64,000 nucleotides of DNA, from NCBI GenBank assembly GCA_944321565.1, contig CALULT010000002.1, positions 1 through 64,000 on the forward strand. Direction: 5' to 3'. Shown piece by piece: positions 34,880 to 46,243 of this stretch. Origin of the DNA: an uncultured Paraprevotella sp. Lineage in GTDB: Bacteria > Bacteroidota > Bacteroidia > Bacteroidales > Bacteroidaceae. The notes beneath the pieces are model-generated. The model was not told the origin of the DNA and ran no database searches. It saw only the letters and a list, made by a program, of their open reading frames with translations. A program made the translations under genes and the position numbers. Within the stretch, counting starts at the first letter, position 1. Each line of letters opens with the position of its first letter.

Positions 34880-37800
34880 ATGAAACACCTATTGAAATCG
34901 CTCGTCATGGGCGCGGCCTTCCTACTGGCCGCCGTGCCGCTACGTGCACAGTATGGCGAGATGCCACCGCTGCATGTGGATGGCAAATACCTGAAAGACC
35001 CGCATGGGAACATCGTGAACCTGCATGGCGTGATGGACACGCCGAATCCTTACTTCAACAACTACCGTTGGGGGAACTCTTGTGAGACATCGGGCGACAT
35101 CCTGAAATGCAGTGAGTATTTTGACAAGCTCTTTGCGGCACTGACCGACACAACCCAGGGAGCGTGGTGCAACATCTTCCGCTTGCATCTGGATCCTTGT
35201 TGGACAAACGACCCCGACCTGCCCATCCAGGGGACGGAAACAGGAGAAGCCAACATCAGCCGCTTCAGCAGGGTGCGACTGAACAGATATTTGCGCTCGC
35301 TCTTTGTCCCTTTGGCCGAATCGGCTATGGAACATGGGCTTTATGTGGTGATGCGTCCGCCCGGCGTGTGTCCCGGCACCATTCAAGTGGGCGGGGAATA
35401 TCAAAAATACTTGATGGACGTGTGGGATGCCGTCAGTTCGTATTCCAAAGTGAAAGAATACAGCGGGCAACTCTTCATAGAGTTGGCCAACGAGCCGGTG
35501 ACCGTCCTTGACGAGAACGGTGAAGACACACCCGAGGCGTTGCATGACTTCTTCCAACCCATTGTTGATATGATTCGTGCCAACGGTTACACGGGCGTTA
35601 TTTGGGTGCCCGGTTCGGGATGGCAGGCCAACTACAAGAATTATGCCTCGCATCCCATCACGGGGTATAACATCGGCTATGCCGTGCATGCTTATGTGGG
35701 CTGGTATAACTGCAGCGACGAGACGGCCACACCGGAACGTTTCATTGAGGAGTTTGGCAAGTCCGTGCCGGTGGTGGAGACCAATCCCATCTTGGTGACG
35801 GAGGTGGACTGGAGTCCCGAAAGCGACAGCAACGGCCACTATAATGAGCACGGCGAGTGGGTGCCTGGCAACATGGGCACCTGGGCCACCGGCACGACTT
35901 CGGGCTGGGGCAACTCATTCAAGGCGATGAAAGACCACTATGGCAACGTGGGCATGACGCTGACGGGCACGGCCGACTACATCGACATTGACATCCTCAT
36001 GGAAACCGGACAGGTGGTGCCCGCTTTTGGCGGGGAACCTGAGGCTTGCGCACAGGCCTGCTTTGACTGGTATGCCGACTATGCCCAAGTGAACGTGCCC
36101 CGTGCCGACTTCACCTATCGCAGGTCGTCCGACAACGGGAAGGGATCCTTTGTCAATCCGATTATCCACGCCGACTTTCCTGACCCGGACGTAATCCGCG
36201 TGGATGACACCTACTATTTGGTGACCACGACCATGTATTTCTTCCCCGGCGCGACCATCCTGAAGTCGAAAGACCTGGTGAACTGGGAATATTGTGCCAA
36301 CCCGTTGCAGCAGATTTCCAATTCGGATGCCTATAACCTGGCGAACGGATGGAACCATTATGCCGGGGGGCAGTGGGCACCCAGCTTGCGTTACCGCGAC
36401 GGCAAGTTCTACTTGCATTTCGTGGCTTTCGACCACGAAGAGGTGCAGGACGGCGGCGGCTTCCTGCTGACCGCCACCGACCCGGAAGGCAAGTGGGAGA
36501 TGCAGGAGATGGAAGGCTTCTACTATGACGCGGGCTTGCTCTTCGATGGCGAAGACACGTATATCGCTCATGGCATAGACGAAATCAGCGTGACGCAGTT
36601 GGACGAAGACTTCAAAGCCGTGCGCACGGAAAAGGTTATCACCGTGGGGAACGGTTGCGAAGGCAGCCATTTCTATCACATCGGCGACTACTATTATATC
36701 TATGCCACTTACGGCGGCACGGAAGGCAGCCAGACCATTTTCCGTTCGACCTCACCGTTCGGCCCTTACGAGGAACACGAAGGACGGATATTCGAGAAAC
36801 AGCACATCCATCAGGGCGGACTAGTGGAGACGCAGACCGGCGAATGGTGGACTATCCTGTTCAAAGATGCGGGCACGGTGGGACGTGTGCCTTTCTTGGA
36901 ACCCGTGGAATGGGTGGACGGTTGGCCGGTTATCGGAAAGGACGGCATTGACGTGAGCCAGGGCGGCTCATCCTACAAGAAACCCGATGTGGGGCAAGCT
37001 TTCCCCGTGACCTATCTGCCCACGAACGACACATTCACAGACCCGGCATTGGGTTTGCAATGGCAGTGGAACCATAATCCCGACAATGCCGGCTGGTCGC
37101 TCTTCGCACGTCCGGGTTGGTTGCGGTTGAACACCGTTTCGGTGACCGACGACCTGAAACAGGCTCGCAACATGTTGACGCAACGCATCTTTGCTTATGA
37201 AAACGAAGGTGCTGATGCGGGTAGCTATCGTGATTCTTATGGTACGGCGCGGATTGACCTCTCGGGCATGCAGGAAGGCGATGTCTGCGGGCTGTGCGTG
37301 TTCCAAGACCCATACGGCTACATCGGTGTGAAGATGGAAGGCGGACAGCGCAAGCTGGTGTATTACCGCAGTGCGTATGCTGATGGTACAGTAGCTGCGG
37401 AGACGGTGGAAGGCGACGTGGTTGCCGGTCCTGAAATCTACTTGCGTGCCGTGGTCAATTTCGGCACCAACAAGGCACAGTTCTATTATAGCACGGACAA
37501 CAAGACTTATGCACCCTTCGGCAACGAATGGACCATGCGCTACACGCTGGAGGTGTTCACGGGCAACCGTTTCGGGCTGTTCAATTTTGCCACGGAAGCG
37601 ACAGGCGGATATGTGGACATCGACTGGTTCTCTACCGAGCCGGACTTCAGCGAGGAGAAGTATTATGCAGAAGGAACGCTGCAGACCTTCACGGAGGATG
37701 ACCTCACGATGGTGTCGCTGACTGTGCCCGATGCTGAAGTGAACCTGTTGCCGGGCGAACGCTACACCTTGGACGTGACGGCTACATTCCGCTCCGAACG

Positions 37801-38545
37801 CACGGAAAATGTGTCGGCTACCTGTCAATACGAGTTTTCGAATCCGGGCGTGGTGTCTGTACAAAACGGTTTCCTGACAGGGCTGGTCGATGGAGAGACG
37901 GACGTAACGGTGTCTTACACCGATTTCATGGGTAACACCATGAGTGAGACATTCACCGTGACGGTGGCAACCTTCCCGCTGACCAATGAAGGCTTCAATC
38001 CTTCCATTTGGGAGACCGGTACGTTTGATGAAAGCACGGGTTGCTTCGTCACGGGACAGTATGGCTTCAGCGGATGGCAGTACAGCTCGGGCATCGACCT
38101 CTCGGCTTACAACTATATCGTGGTGCGGTTGAAGCAATCGACCAACTGCGGGCTTTCGTTCCGCCTCTACGATAATTCCAGTTATTGGAGCACTCCGTAT
38201 ATGTGCGACATGGGTTCCAAGACGGAAATTGTCGTTGACCTGAAGAACATGGTGAAGGAGGACGGCACGAAGTGCGACCCGTCGCACATCTACATTGCCG
38301 GTTTTTGGACCTATGGCGGCACTCCGGTCTATCTTAAGGAAGTGTTCCTGAGCAACGACGGGAAGACACCGGTGGAACCGACCGGCGTGGAAGAAACCTT
38401 GGCCGATGGCGATGCGGAAGTGGTATCGGTGGAATACTATTCACTTTCCGGCCAGATGTTCGCGGCTCCGCAACGCGGTTTGAACATTGTGAAACGCACT
38501 TTGTCCGATGGGCGCGTGGTGGTGAAGAAAGAAATGTATCGGTAA
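34880..38545 (+). CDS. Secreted GH5-GH43 fusion enzyme
   Basis: A 1,221-residue two-enzyme fusion with a signal peptide (1-23). The GH5-type TIM barrel (about 30-400) has acid/base E205 in IELANEPV and nucleophile E308 in ILVTEVDWS. The GH43 propeller (about 424-715) has D435 (FPDPDVIR), D550 (FYYDAGLLFD) and E594 (GCEGSHFYH). After it come a concanavalin-like GH43 C-terminal beta-sandwich (about 715-925), a Big-type Ig domain (about 950-1030), another beta-sandwich, and a Por/T9SS-like tail (YYSLSGQMFAAPQRGLNIVK). The probable role is endo-cleavage of a decorated xylan backbone, coupled to removal of arabinose or xylose side groups. Subfamilies cannot be assigned here. Confidence 0.88.
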   Translation: MKHLLKSLVMGAAFLLAAVPLRAQYGEMPPLHVDGKYLKDPHGNIVNLHGVMDTPNPYFNNYRWGNSCETSGDILKCSEYFDKLFAALTDTTQGAWCNIFRLHLDPCWTNDPDLPIQGTETGEANISRFSRVRLNRYLRSLFVPLAESAMEHGLYVVMRPPGVCPGTIQVGGEYQKYLMDVWDAVSSYSKVKEYSGQLFIELANEPVTVLDENGEDTPEALHDFFQPIVDMIRANGYTGVIWVPGSGWQANYKNYASHPITGYNIGYAVHAYVGWYNCSDETATPERFIEEFGKSVPVVETNPILVTEVDWSPESDSNGHYNEHGEWVPGNMGTWATGTTSGWGNSFKAMKDHYGNVGMTLTGTADYIDIDILMETGQVVPAFGGEPEACAQACFDWYADYAQVNVPRADFTYRRSSDNGKGSFVNPIIHADFPDPDVIRVDDTYYLVTTTMYFFPGATILKSKDLVNWEYCANPLQQISNSDAYNLANGWNHYAGGQWAPSLRYRDGKFYLHFVAFDHEEVQDGGGFLLTATDPEGKWEMQEMEGFYYDAGLLFDGEDTYIAHGIDEISVTQLDEDFKAVRTEKVITVGNGCEGSHFYHIGDYYYIYATYGGTEGSQTIFRSTSPFGPYEEHEGRIFEKQHIHQGGLVETQTGEWWTILFKDAGTVGRVPFLEPVEWVDGWPVIGKDGIDVSQGGSSYKKPDVGQAFPVTYLPTNDTFTDPALGLQWQWNHNPDNAGWSLFARPGWLRLNTVSVTDDLKQARNMLTQRIFAYENEGADAGSYRDSYGTARIDLSGMQEGDVCGLCVFQDPYGYIGVKMEGGQRKLVYYRSAYADGTVAAETVEGDVVAGPEIYLRAVVNFGTNKAQFYYSTDNKTYAPFGNEWTMRYTLEVFTGNRFGLFNFATEATGGYVDIDWFSTEPDFSEEKYYAEGTLQTFTEDDLTMVSLTVPDAEVNLLPGERYTLDVTATFRSERTENVSATCQYEFSNPGVVSVQNGFLTGLVDGETDVTVSYTDFMGNTMSETFTVTVATFPLTNEGFNPSIWETGTFDESTGCFVTGQYGFSGWQYSSGIDLSAYNYIVVRLKQSTNCGLSFRLYDNSSYWSTPYMCDMGSKTEIVVDLKNMVKEDGTKCDPSHIYIAGFWTYGGTPVYLKEVFLSNDGKTPVEPTGVEETLADGDAEVVSVEYYSLSGQMFAAPQRGLNIVKRTLSDGRVVVKKEMYR

Positions 38546-38564
38546 ATGATATAGTATAGAGGTT

Positions 38565-38608
38565 GCCGGGCCGCCAGGCAGGAAGTTTTTCCCTGCGGGC
38601 GGCCCGGC
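38565..38608 (+). terminator. GC-rich terminator after the GH5-GH43 gene
   Basis: GCCGGGCCGCC (38565-38575) pairs with GGCGGCCCGGC (38598-38608). The loop contains a further GCAGG/CCTGC pairing. The T-run after it is weak. Confidence 0.75.
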
Positions 38609-38817
38609 TTGTGTTTGCTGTTCTCCGTAGTGTCTCAACAAACTCGTAGGTGAATTTCTAAACTTACGGATATTGGGATAATAGCGGCGCAGTAGAAATT
38701 TAGGGGGGGTATAGTCAAAAAGAAAATGGTTTGCGGATTATATACACAAACGGAAATTGAGAGTTAGAAGTGATTCCAACTCTTTTTTTGTGTGGTTTTT
38801 GGGAATAATGTCCAAAG

Positions 38818-38958
38818 ATGAAAGTTTCAAGCGTTTGAAACTGTGTGTTCCGGGCGTTTGAAACTGTGTGTTCCGGGCTTTGAAACTGTGTGTTCCGGGC
38901 TTTGAAACTGTGTGTTCCAGACCTTGAAACTGTGTGTTTCAGGCTCTGAAACTTTCAT
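38818..38958. repeat. Tandem array of ~22-nt hairpin units bounded by a 12-bp inverted repeat
   Basis: Five to six head-to-tail units of the form TTTGAAACTGTGTGTTCCGG. In the fifth unit GAAAC-TGTGT-GTTTC is a perfect mini-hairpin, and the other units are one base off. The array is framed by ATGAAAGTTTCA (38818-38829) and its exact inverse TGAAACTTTCAT (38947-38958). It lies between the GH5-GH43 terminator and promoter C in a 608-bp gap. The remaining sequence at 38610-38815 shows nothing I recognise. Confidence 0.8.
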
Positions 38959-39047
38959 GCTGTGGGGCGGGGGAGCCATAATAGCGGAATTCATTTTTCT
39001 CTTTCTTTTTGTTTTCCGTCGGGGAAAAGGGGGCGGAAAGTCCTGCA

Positions 39048-39114
39048 ATGATACATTATCCAAAATATGTGTTACAAATCCAAAAGCCGGAATGGCCGAT
39101 TTCTTGTATTTTTG
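39048..39114 (+). promoter_or_regulatory. Candidate HTCS operator and promoter, site C
   Basis: Half sites ATGATACA (39048-39055) and TGTGTTAC (39068-39075) have the same 21-bp pitch (GATAC to GTTAC). The -7 box TATTTTTG (39107-39114) is 36 bp downstream of the second GTTAC. No -33 TTTG is present. The first start codon is that of the alpha-glucuronidase stub at 39154; the CE1-GH43 operon follows. Confidence 0.65.
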
Positions 39115-39153
39115 TAGCAATTTGGATTAATAATGAAATAGCACTCCGGAATA

Positions 39154-40557
<1,404 letters not shown>

Positions 40558-40570
40558 AATACGAAAAGAG

Positions 40571-41935
40571 ATGAAAAAAGGATTAATGGTTTTATCCTTG
40601 GGGTTGCTGGCCGCTTCGATGCAGGCGCAGAACCCTATTGTGCAGACGATGTACACCGCCGATCCGGCACCGATGGTGTCCGGCGACCGGCTTTTCCTTT
40701 ATACCAGTCATGACGAGGACGCTTCGACGTGGTTCGTGATGAACGATTGGAAACTTTATTCCACTACTGACATGGTGAACTGGACAGACCACGGCGTGGT
40801 GCTTTCCCTCAAAACGTTTGATTGGGCAAAGAGCGATGCGTGGGCCATGCAGTGCGTGGAGCGCGACGGCAAGTATTATGCCTACGTCCCGGTGACGATG
40901 AAAAAGGGCGGCGGAGCCATTGGCGTGGCCGTGGCCGACAGCCCTTACGGGCCTTTCTACGACCCATTGGGCAAGCCGTTGGTGAGCAGCGGACGGGGAG
41001 ACATCGACCCGACTGTGATGATTGACGACGACGGGCAGGCCTACTTGTATTGGGGCAATCCGTTCTGTTATTATGTGAAACTGAACGAAGACATGATTTC
41101 CTACTCGGGCGACATCGTGCGTGTGCCCATGACGGAAGAGGCATTCGGCAAGCGCGAGGGCAACGTGGCCGAACGTCCGACGCGATACGAGGAAGGCCCG
41201 TGGCTTTATAAACACAATGATTGGTATTACCTCTTGTGGGCAGGCGGCCCGATTTCGGAGCATCTGGGTTATTCCATGAGTAAGAGTCCCACCGGACCTT
41301 GGAAGTATGCCGGTGTGCTGATGCCTACTGAAGGCCGGAGCTTCACCAACCATCCGGGCATCGTGGACTACAAAGGCGGCGCTTACCTGTTCTACCATAA
41401 CGGCGCGCTGCCCGGAGGTTCGGGCTTTACCCGTTCGGTTGCGGTGGAAAAAGCCGAGTTCAATTCCGATGGTACGATTAAGCCCATGAAGATGACGGAA
41501 GGCATTCAAAAAGGCTTGGAAACGTTGAACCCCTACCGCAAGACGGAAGCCGAGACCATGGCTTTCTCCGAAGGCATGAAGGCGGATCAGAACGAGGAAG
41601 TGGGCGTGTATGTCAACGCCATGAAGGACGGTGCCTATATCAAGGTGCGCGATGTGGATTTCCGCAAAGCGGGGGCGGCGAAGGTTACGGCCCGTGTGGG
41701 CACCACCCACAACGGCGGGGTCACGTTGGAAGTGCGGACTGACAGTCCGGAAGGCCCGCTGTTGGCCACGCTCAAAGTGCCTTTGACCGGATGGGATGAC
41801 CGTTGGGCAGTGGTGACAGCCGATGTGGCCAAGGTGAGCGGGGTGCACGACCTGTATTTCGTCTGCAAGGGCAACAAGCCCGGCCGGGTGATGTATTTCG
41901 ATTATTGGATGTTCAGTCCCGCCAATGCTGATTGA
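40571..41935 (+). CDS. GH43-CBM6 arabinoxylan-active enzyme, paralogue 1
   Basis: A 454-residue secreted enzyme with a signal peptide ([20 protein letters not shown]). The GH43 propeller (about 21-310) has D31 (YTADPAPM), D146 (DIDPTVMI) and E208 (YEEGPW). The C-terminal CBM6 (about 325-450) contains [16 protein letters not shown] and GVHDLYFV. The probable role is alpha-L-arabinofuranosidase or beta-xylosidase on xylan fragments. I prefer the start at 40571 to 40550 because the latter lies inside the CE1 gene and spoils the signal peptide. The next gene is a clear paralogue, so this is a tandem duplication. Confidence 0.9.
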   Translation: MKKGLMVLSLGLLAASMQAQNPIVQTMYTADPAPMVSGDRLFLYTSHDEDASTWFVMNDWKLYSTTDMVNWTDHGVVLSLKTFDWAKSDAWAMQCVERDGKYYAYVPVTMKKGGGAIGVAVADSPYGPFYDPLGKPLVSSGRGDIDPTVMIDDDGQAYLYWGNPFCYYVKLNEDMISYSGDIVRVPMTEEAFGKREGNVAERPTRYEEGPWLYKHNDWYYLLWAGGPISEHLGYSMSKSPTGPWKYAGVLMPTEGRSFTNHPGIVDYKGGAYLFYHNGALPGGSGFTRSVAVEKAEFNSDGTIKPMKMTEGIQKGLETLNPYRKTEAETMAFSEGMKADQNEEVGVYVNAMKDGAYIKVRDVDFRKAGAAKVTARVGTTHNGGVTLEVRTDSPEGPLLATLKVPLTGWDDRWAVVTADVAKVSGVHDLYFVCKGNKPGRVMYFDYWMFSPANAD

Positions 41936-41968
41936 CACCTTATATATTATTAATACCTATATATAATA

Positions 41969-43321
41969 ATGAAGAAGAATCTTTTGACGTTGGCTTTGCT
42001 GTGTGCGGGGAGTGTTTCGGCACAAAATCCCATCATACAGACCCATTACACCGCCGATCCTGCGCCTGTGGTCTATAACGACACGTTGTTCCTCTATGTA
42101 GGATGCGACGAGGATGATGCGCCGCACAATGCCTACCTGATGCGTGAATACCGTCTCTATACGACCACCGACATGGTGAATTGGACCGACCATGGGGCGG
42201 TACTCCGCACGAGTGCCTTCGCGTGGTCGGCAGGCGATGCCAGCGCTGCACAATGTATCGAACGAGGCGGGAAATATTATTTCTACATATCTTCACAGAA
42301 CAAGGTGAAGCCCGGTTCCTCCATCGGCGTGGCCGTGGCCGATAGTCCTTACGGGCCGTTCCGTGATGCGCTGGGACACGGGTTGGTGACTAATGACATG
42401 ACCACATTTGCCAAACATTCGTGGGACGACTTGGATCCTACCGTAGCCATTGACAGTGACGGGCAAGCTTGGCTCTACTGGGGTAACGGTGTGTGTTACA
42501 AGGCCAAGTTGAACCGTGACATGGTGTCGCTCGCCAGTGATATCGAGGCCATGGACAAGAACGATAAGGCGATTTTCCATGAGTCTTTCACGGAAGCCCC
42601 GTGGGTGTATGAACGTGGCGGGCATTGCTACATGATTTATGCTTCCAAGTTTCCGGAGTCTATCCATTATTCCATGGCGGAGTCTATGGCCGGTCCTTGG
42701 AAGGCGGCAGGCGTAGTCATGCCGTTGGAGCGCGGAAGCAACACCAACCATCCGGGTATCACGGACTATAAAGGCCATTCTTATTTCTTCTACCATAACG
42801 ATGCCTTGCCAGGCGGGCATAGTTATTGCCGTTCGGTGTGTGTGGAAGAGTTCCGGTATAATGCGGACGGGACGATTCCCGAATTGCACATGACGGATGC
42901 GGGGATACGGAAAGGCGTAGGCACGTTGAATCCATATAGGCGTGTGGAGGCTGAGACCATGGCCTGGTCGAAGGGCGTGACTACGGAGGCTTCTGCTGTA
43001 CGCGGTCTGTATGTATGCGGCATTCATGATGGCGATTATGTCAAACTGCGTGATGTGGATTTTGGTACTGCTGGCACAGTGCGTTTCACGGCAGCCGCTT
43101 CCAGCCGTTACCATGGCGGGGAGATAGAGTTGCGGGCCGACAGCCTGGCAGGCGAAGTGCTAGGCACGCTCCGTGTGTCCTATACCGGCGAGTGGGAGAA
43201 CTGGCAGGAGTTCACGGCCAACGTGAAATCCATTGGCGGCGTACACGACCTGTATTTGCTGTTCAAGGGGAAGAAACCCCATGAGCTGTTCTATCTCGAT
43301 TATTGGAAAATGGAAAAATAA
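41969..43321 (+). CDS. GH43-CBM6 arabinoxylan-active enzyme, paralogue 2
   Basis: A 450-residue secreted enzyme with the same layout as its upstream neighbour: signal peptide (1-19), GH43 propeller with D30 (YTADPAPV), D156 (DLDPTVAI) and E209 (FTEAPW), then CBM6 (about 325-448). The acid motif is EAPW instead of EGPW, and the loop after the first blade differs (CDEDDAPHNAY), so specificity may have shifted after duplication. The gap to the upstream gene is 33 bp and to the next gene 26 bp, so the genes are probably one operon. Confidence 0.9.
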   Translation: MKKNLLTLALLCAGSVSAQNPIIQTHYTADPAPVVYNDTLFLYVGCDEDDAPHNAYLMREYRLYTTTDMVNWTDHGAVLRTSAFAWSAGDASAAQCIERGGKYYFYISSQNKVKPGSSIGVAVADSPYGPFRDALGHGLVTNDMTTFAKHSWDDLDPTVAIDSDGQAWLYWGNGVCYKAKLNRDMVSLASDIEAMDKNDKAIFHESFTEAPWVYERGGHCYMIYASKFPESIHYSMAESMAGPWKAAGVVMPLERGSNTNHPGITDYKGHSYFFYHNDALPGGHSYCRSVCVEEFRYNADGTIPELHMTDAGIRKGVGTLNPYRRVEAETMAWSKGVTTEASAVRGLYVCGIHDGDYVKLRDVDFGTAGTVRFTAAASSRYHGGEIELRADSLAGEVLGTLRVSYTGEWENWQEFTANVKSIGGVHDLYLLFKGKKPHELFYLDYWKMEK

Positions 43322-43347
43322 GTCAAATACCTTAAAAGCATTTTTGT

Positions 43348-44976
43348 ATGGATAAGAAAAAGATATTCAAGTTGTCGCTGGCGTTGTCCCTCGCACTTTC
43401 CCATGCGTCCCTGATGAATGCGGCCGAACCGGCCCAGCAAGTGAAGGACAGCGAGGCGGCGACTTTTACCAATCCCGTGTTGTGGGCGGATTTGCCCGAC
43501 CCGGACGTGATTCGCGTGGGCGATTACTTTTACATGATGAGCACGACGATGCACCTGATGCCCGGTGCACCTGTAATGCGTTCCAAAGACTTGATAAACT
43601 GGGAACTGACTGGTTATGTCTTCGACAAACTGCACGAAACACCAAAGTACGACATGGAGGACGGCACGGTGTATGGCCGCGGGCAATGGGCCACGTCGCT
43701 CCGTTACCACGATGGCAAGTTCTACGTGCTGTTCTCGCCGAACGACCAGCCTTTCCGTTCTTTCATTTATACGACGGAAGACCCGATGAAAGGTTGGACT
43801 TTGCACAGCCGGATGAAGCATTTCCACGATTCTTCGTTGTTCTTCGATGACGACGGGCGGGTGTATGTGTTTTCCGGCACAGGAGAACTGACGGAGCTGA
43901 ATCCGGACTTAAGCGGTGTGAAGGAAGGCGGTGTGAGCATGAAGCTCAACGTGCGCGATGCCGAGGAGACCGGGTTGCTGGAAGGCAGCCGTGTCCTGAA
44001 ACACGACGGGAAGTATTACTTGCTGATGATTTCGTGGCCGAATGGCGAGAAGCGCCGCCAAGTTTGCTACCGCGCCGACAAGATTACCGGTCCCTATGAG
44101 AAAAAAGTTATCCTTTGTTCCGACTATGGAGGCTTTCCTTATGTGGGACAGGGTACTATCGTGGACGATGCGCAGGGCAACTGGTATGGTTGGATTTTCC
44201 AGGACCGTGGGGCTGTAGGTCGTGTGCCGACACTTTCCCCGTGTCATTGGGTGGATGGTTGGCCGATGATTGGTGATGCCGAAGGTCGTGTGCCAACTAC
44301 GATGACATTGCCTTGGAAGGCAGACAAGAAGATTCCTTTGGTGGTGAGCGATGAATTCAGCAAAGGCAAGATGAAGCTTAACTGGCAATGGAACCACAAT
44401 CCGATTGATGATGCTTACACGCTGACGGAACGCAAAGGTTTCCTGCGCTTGAAAACCAACAAAGTGGTGAAGAGCATTTATGAAGCCCGCAACACGTTGA
44501 CACAACGTATGGAGGGGCCGGAATGCAGTGGCGTGATTGCCATGGACGTGAGCCACATGCAAGATGGCGACCGTGCGGGGCTTTCGGCGTTCAATGGTCA
44601 TTCGGGAATCTTGGAAGTGGCGCGCGAAGGCGATGCGTTAACCCTTTCGATGAAAGCGGAAGAAGTGTCATTGGATAATAAGGACAAGCGAGTGACGGAC
44701 GTGAAGAGCGAAGTCCGTGGTTCCGTTGATTTGGGCGACACGAAAACCGTTTATCTACGCGTGGACGGTAATTTCCGTCGTGGAAAAGATATTGCCACGT
44801 TCTACTACAGCCTGGACGGGAAGGACTGGAAGCAATTGGGCACGGATTTCAAGATGCGTTTCGATTTCCGCAGGTTCTTCATGGGGACGAAGTTCGGCAT
44901 CTTCAATTATGCTACCAAGGCGGCCGGCGGCTATGTGGACGTGGACTATTTTAGGTATTCGAAGAAAGATGCCTGA
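43348..44976 (+). CDS. GH43 enzyme with C-terminal beta-sandwich (xylosidase/arabinofuranosidase type)
   Basis: A 542-residue secreted enzyme. After the signal peptide (about 1-26), the GH43 propeller (about 38-330) has D51 (LPDPDVIR), D161 (FHDSSLFFD) and E212 (LLEGSRVL). A concanavalin-like C-terminal domain follows (about 335-540, LNWQWNHNP ... GYVDVDYFRY). It resembles the GH43 half of the GH5-GH43 fusion and the partial GH43 at the end of the window. This layout is common in xylan-targeting GH43 subfamilies. It is the fourth gene behind promoter C. Confidence 0.9.
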   Translation: MDKKKIFKLSLALSLALSHASLMNAAEPAQQVKDSEAATFTNPVLWADLPDPDVIRVGDYFYMMSTTMHLMPGAPVMRSKDLINWELTGYVFDKLHETPKYDMEDGTVYGRGQWATSLRYHDGKFYVLFSPNDQPFRSFIYTTEDPMKGWTLHSRMKHFHDSSLFFDDDGRVYVFSGTGELTELNPDLSGVKEGGVSMKLNVRDAEETGLLEGSRVLKHDGKYYLLMISWPNGEKRRQVCYRADKITGPYEKKVILCSDYGGFPYVGQGTIVDDAQGNWYGWIFQDRGAVGRVPTLSPCHWVDGWPMIGDAEGRVPTTMTLPWKADKKIPLVVSDEFSKGKMKLNWQWNHNPIDDAYTLTERKGFLRLKTNKVVKSIYEARNTLTQRMEGPECSGVIAMDVSHMQDGDRAGLSAFNGHSGILEVAREGDALTLSMKAEEVSLDNKDKRVTDVKSEVRGSVDLGDTKTVYLRVDGNFRRGKDIATFYYSLDGKDWKQLGTDFKMRFDFRRFFMGTKFGIFNYATKAAGGYVDVDYFRYSKKDA

Positions 44977-45024
44977 AAGGCTGCAATATGATGTATCGTA
45001 ATGTTTAAAAAGAGAAGGAGATAA

Positions 45025-45885
<861 letters not shown>

Positions 45886-45970
45886 TCCCGACGGCTCTTG
45901 CCCTGTCATGCCGGTTCGCGACAGGACGGGAAAAGCCGTCTGTGGGAGGGATTGCCAGTCCCAGGTGGCG

Positions 45971-46150
45971 AGGGTGTATCAAAACCTGCGAGAAGCAACT
46001 GCTCCGCCTTGTAGGGGAGCTGGCCCAACGGGCCTGAGGGGTTTCACATCCACGGGCACACTCATAAAGTATGTCTTTGTAGACGTGAGACCCCTCCGTC
46101 GCTTCGCGCCACCTCCCCTACAAGGCGGAGGAGTTTATTTTGCTACGCCT
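45971..46150. repeat. ~180-bp palindromic MITE-like element, copy 3 (inverted)
   Basis: The left end GGGTGTATCAAAA (45972-45984) is intact; the right end TTTTGCTACGCC (46138-46149) is slightly decayed. The internal text is the reverse complement of copies 1 and 2. It splits the enzyme cluster between the CE6 gene and the first twin esterase within a 358-bp gap. A long open frame runs through it into the esterase gene by chance. The rest of the gap shows no perfect -7 box. Confidence 0.75.
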
Positions 46151-46243
46151 CATCGGGGACGGAAAGGAATGGTGATTTGCCATATCCTTTTTCCTGTGGG
46201 GCGAGGGAGATTTCCAATAGTAATTTACCATCAAACAAATTGC

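Noticed and set aside
38818..38958. Possible small CRISPR array
   Set aside because: Units of about 22 nt are head-to-tail without spacers, and no cas genes are near. It is better described as a mini-hairpin tandem array.
45908..46243. N-terminal extension of twin esterase 1
   Set aside because: The upstream frame only translates the palindromic element; the signal peptide begins at 46244, as in twin 2.
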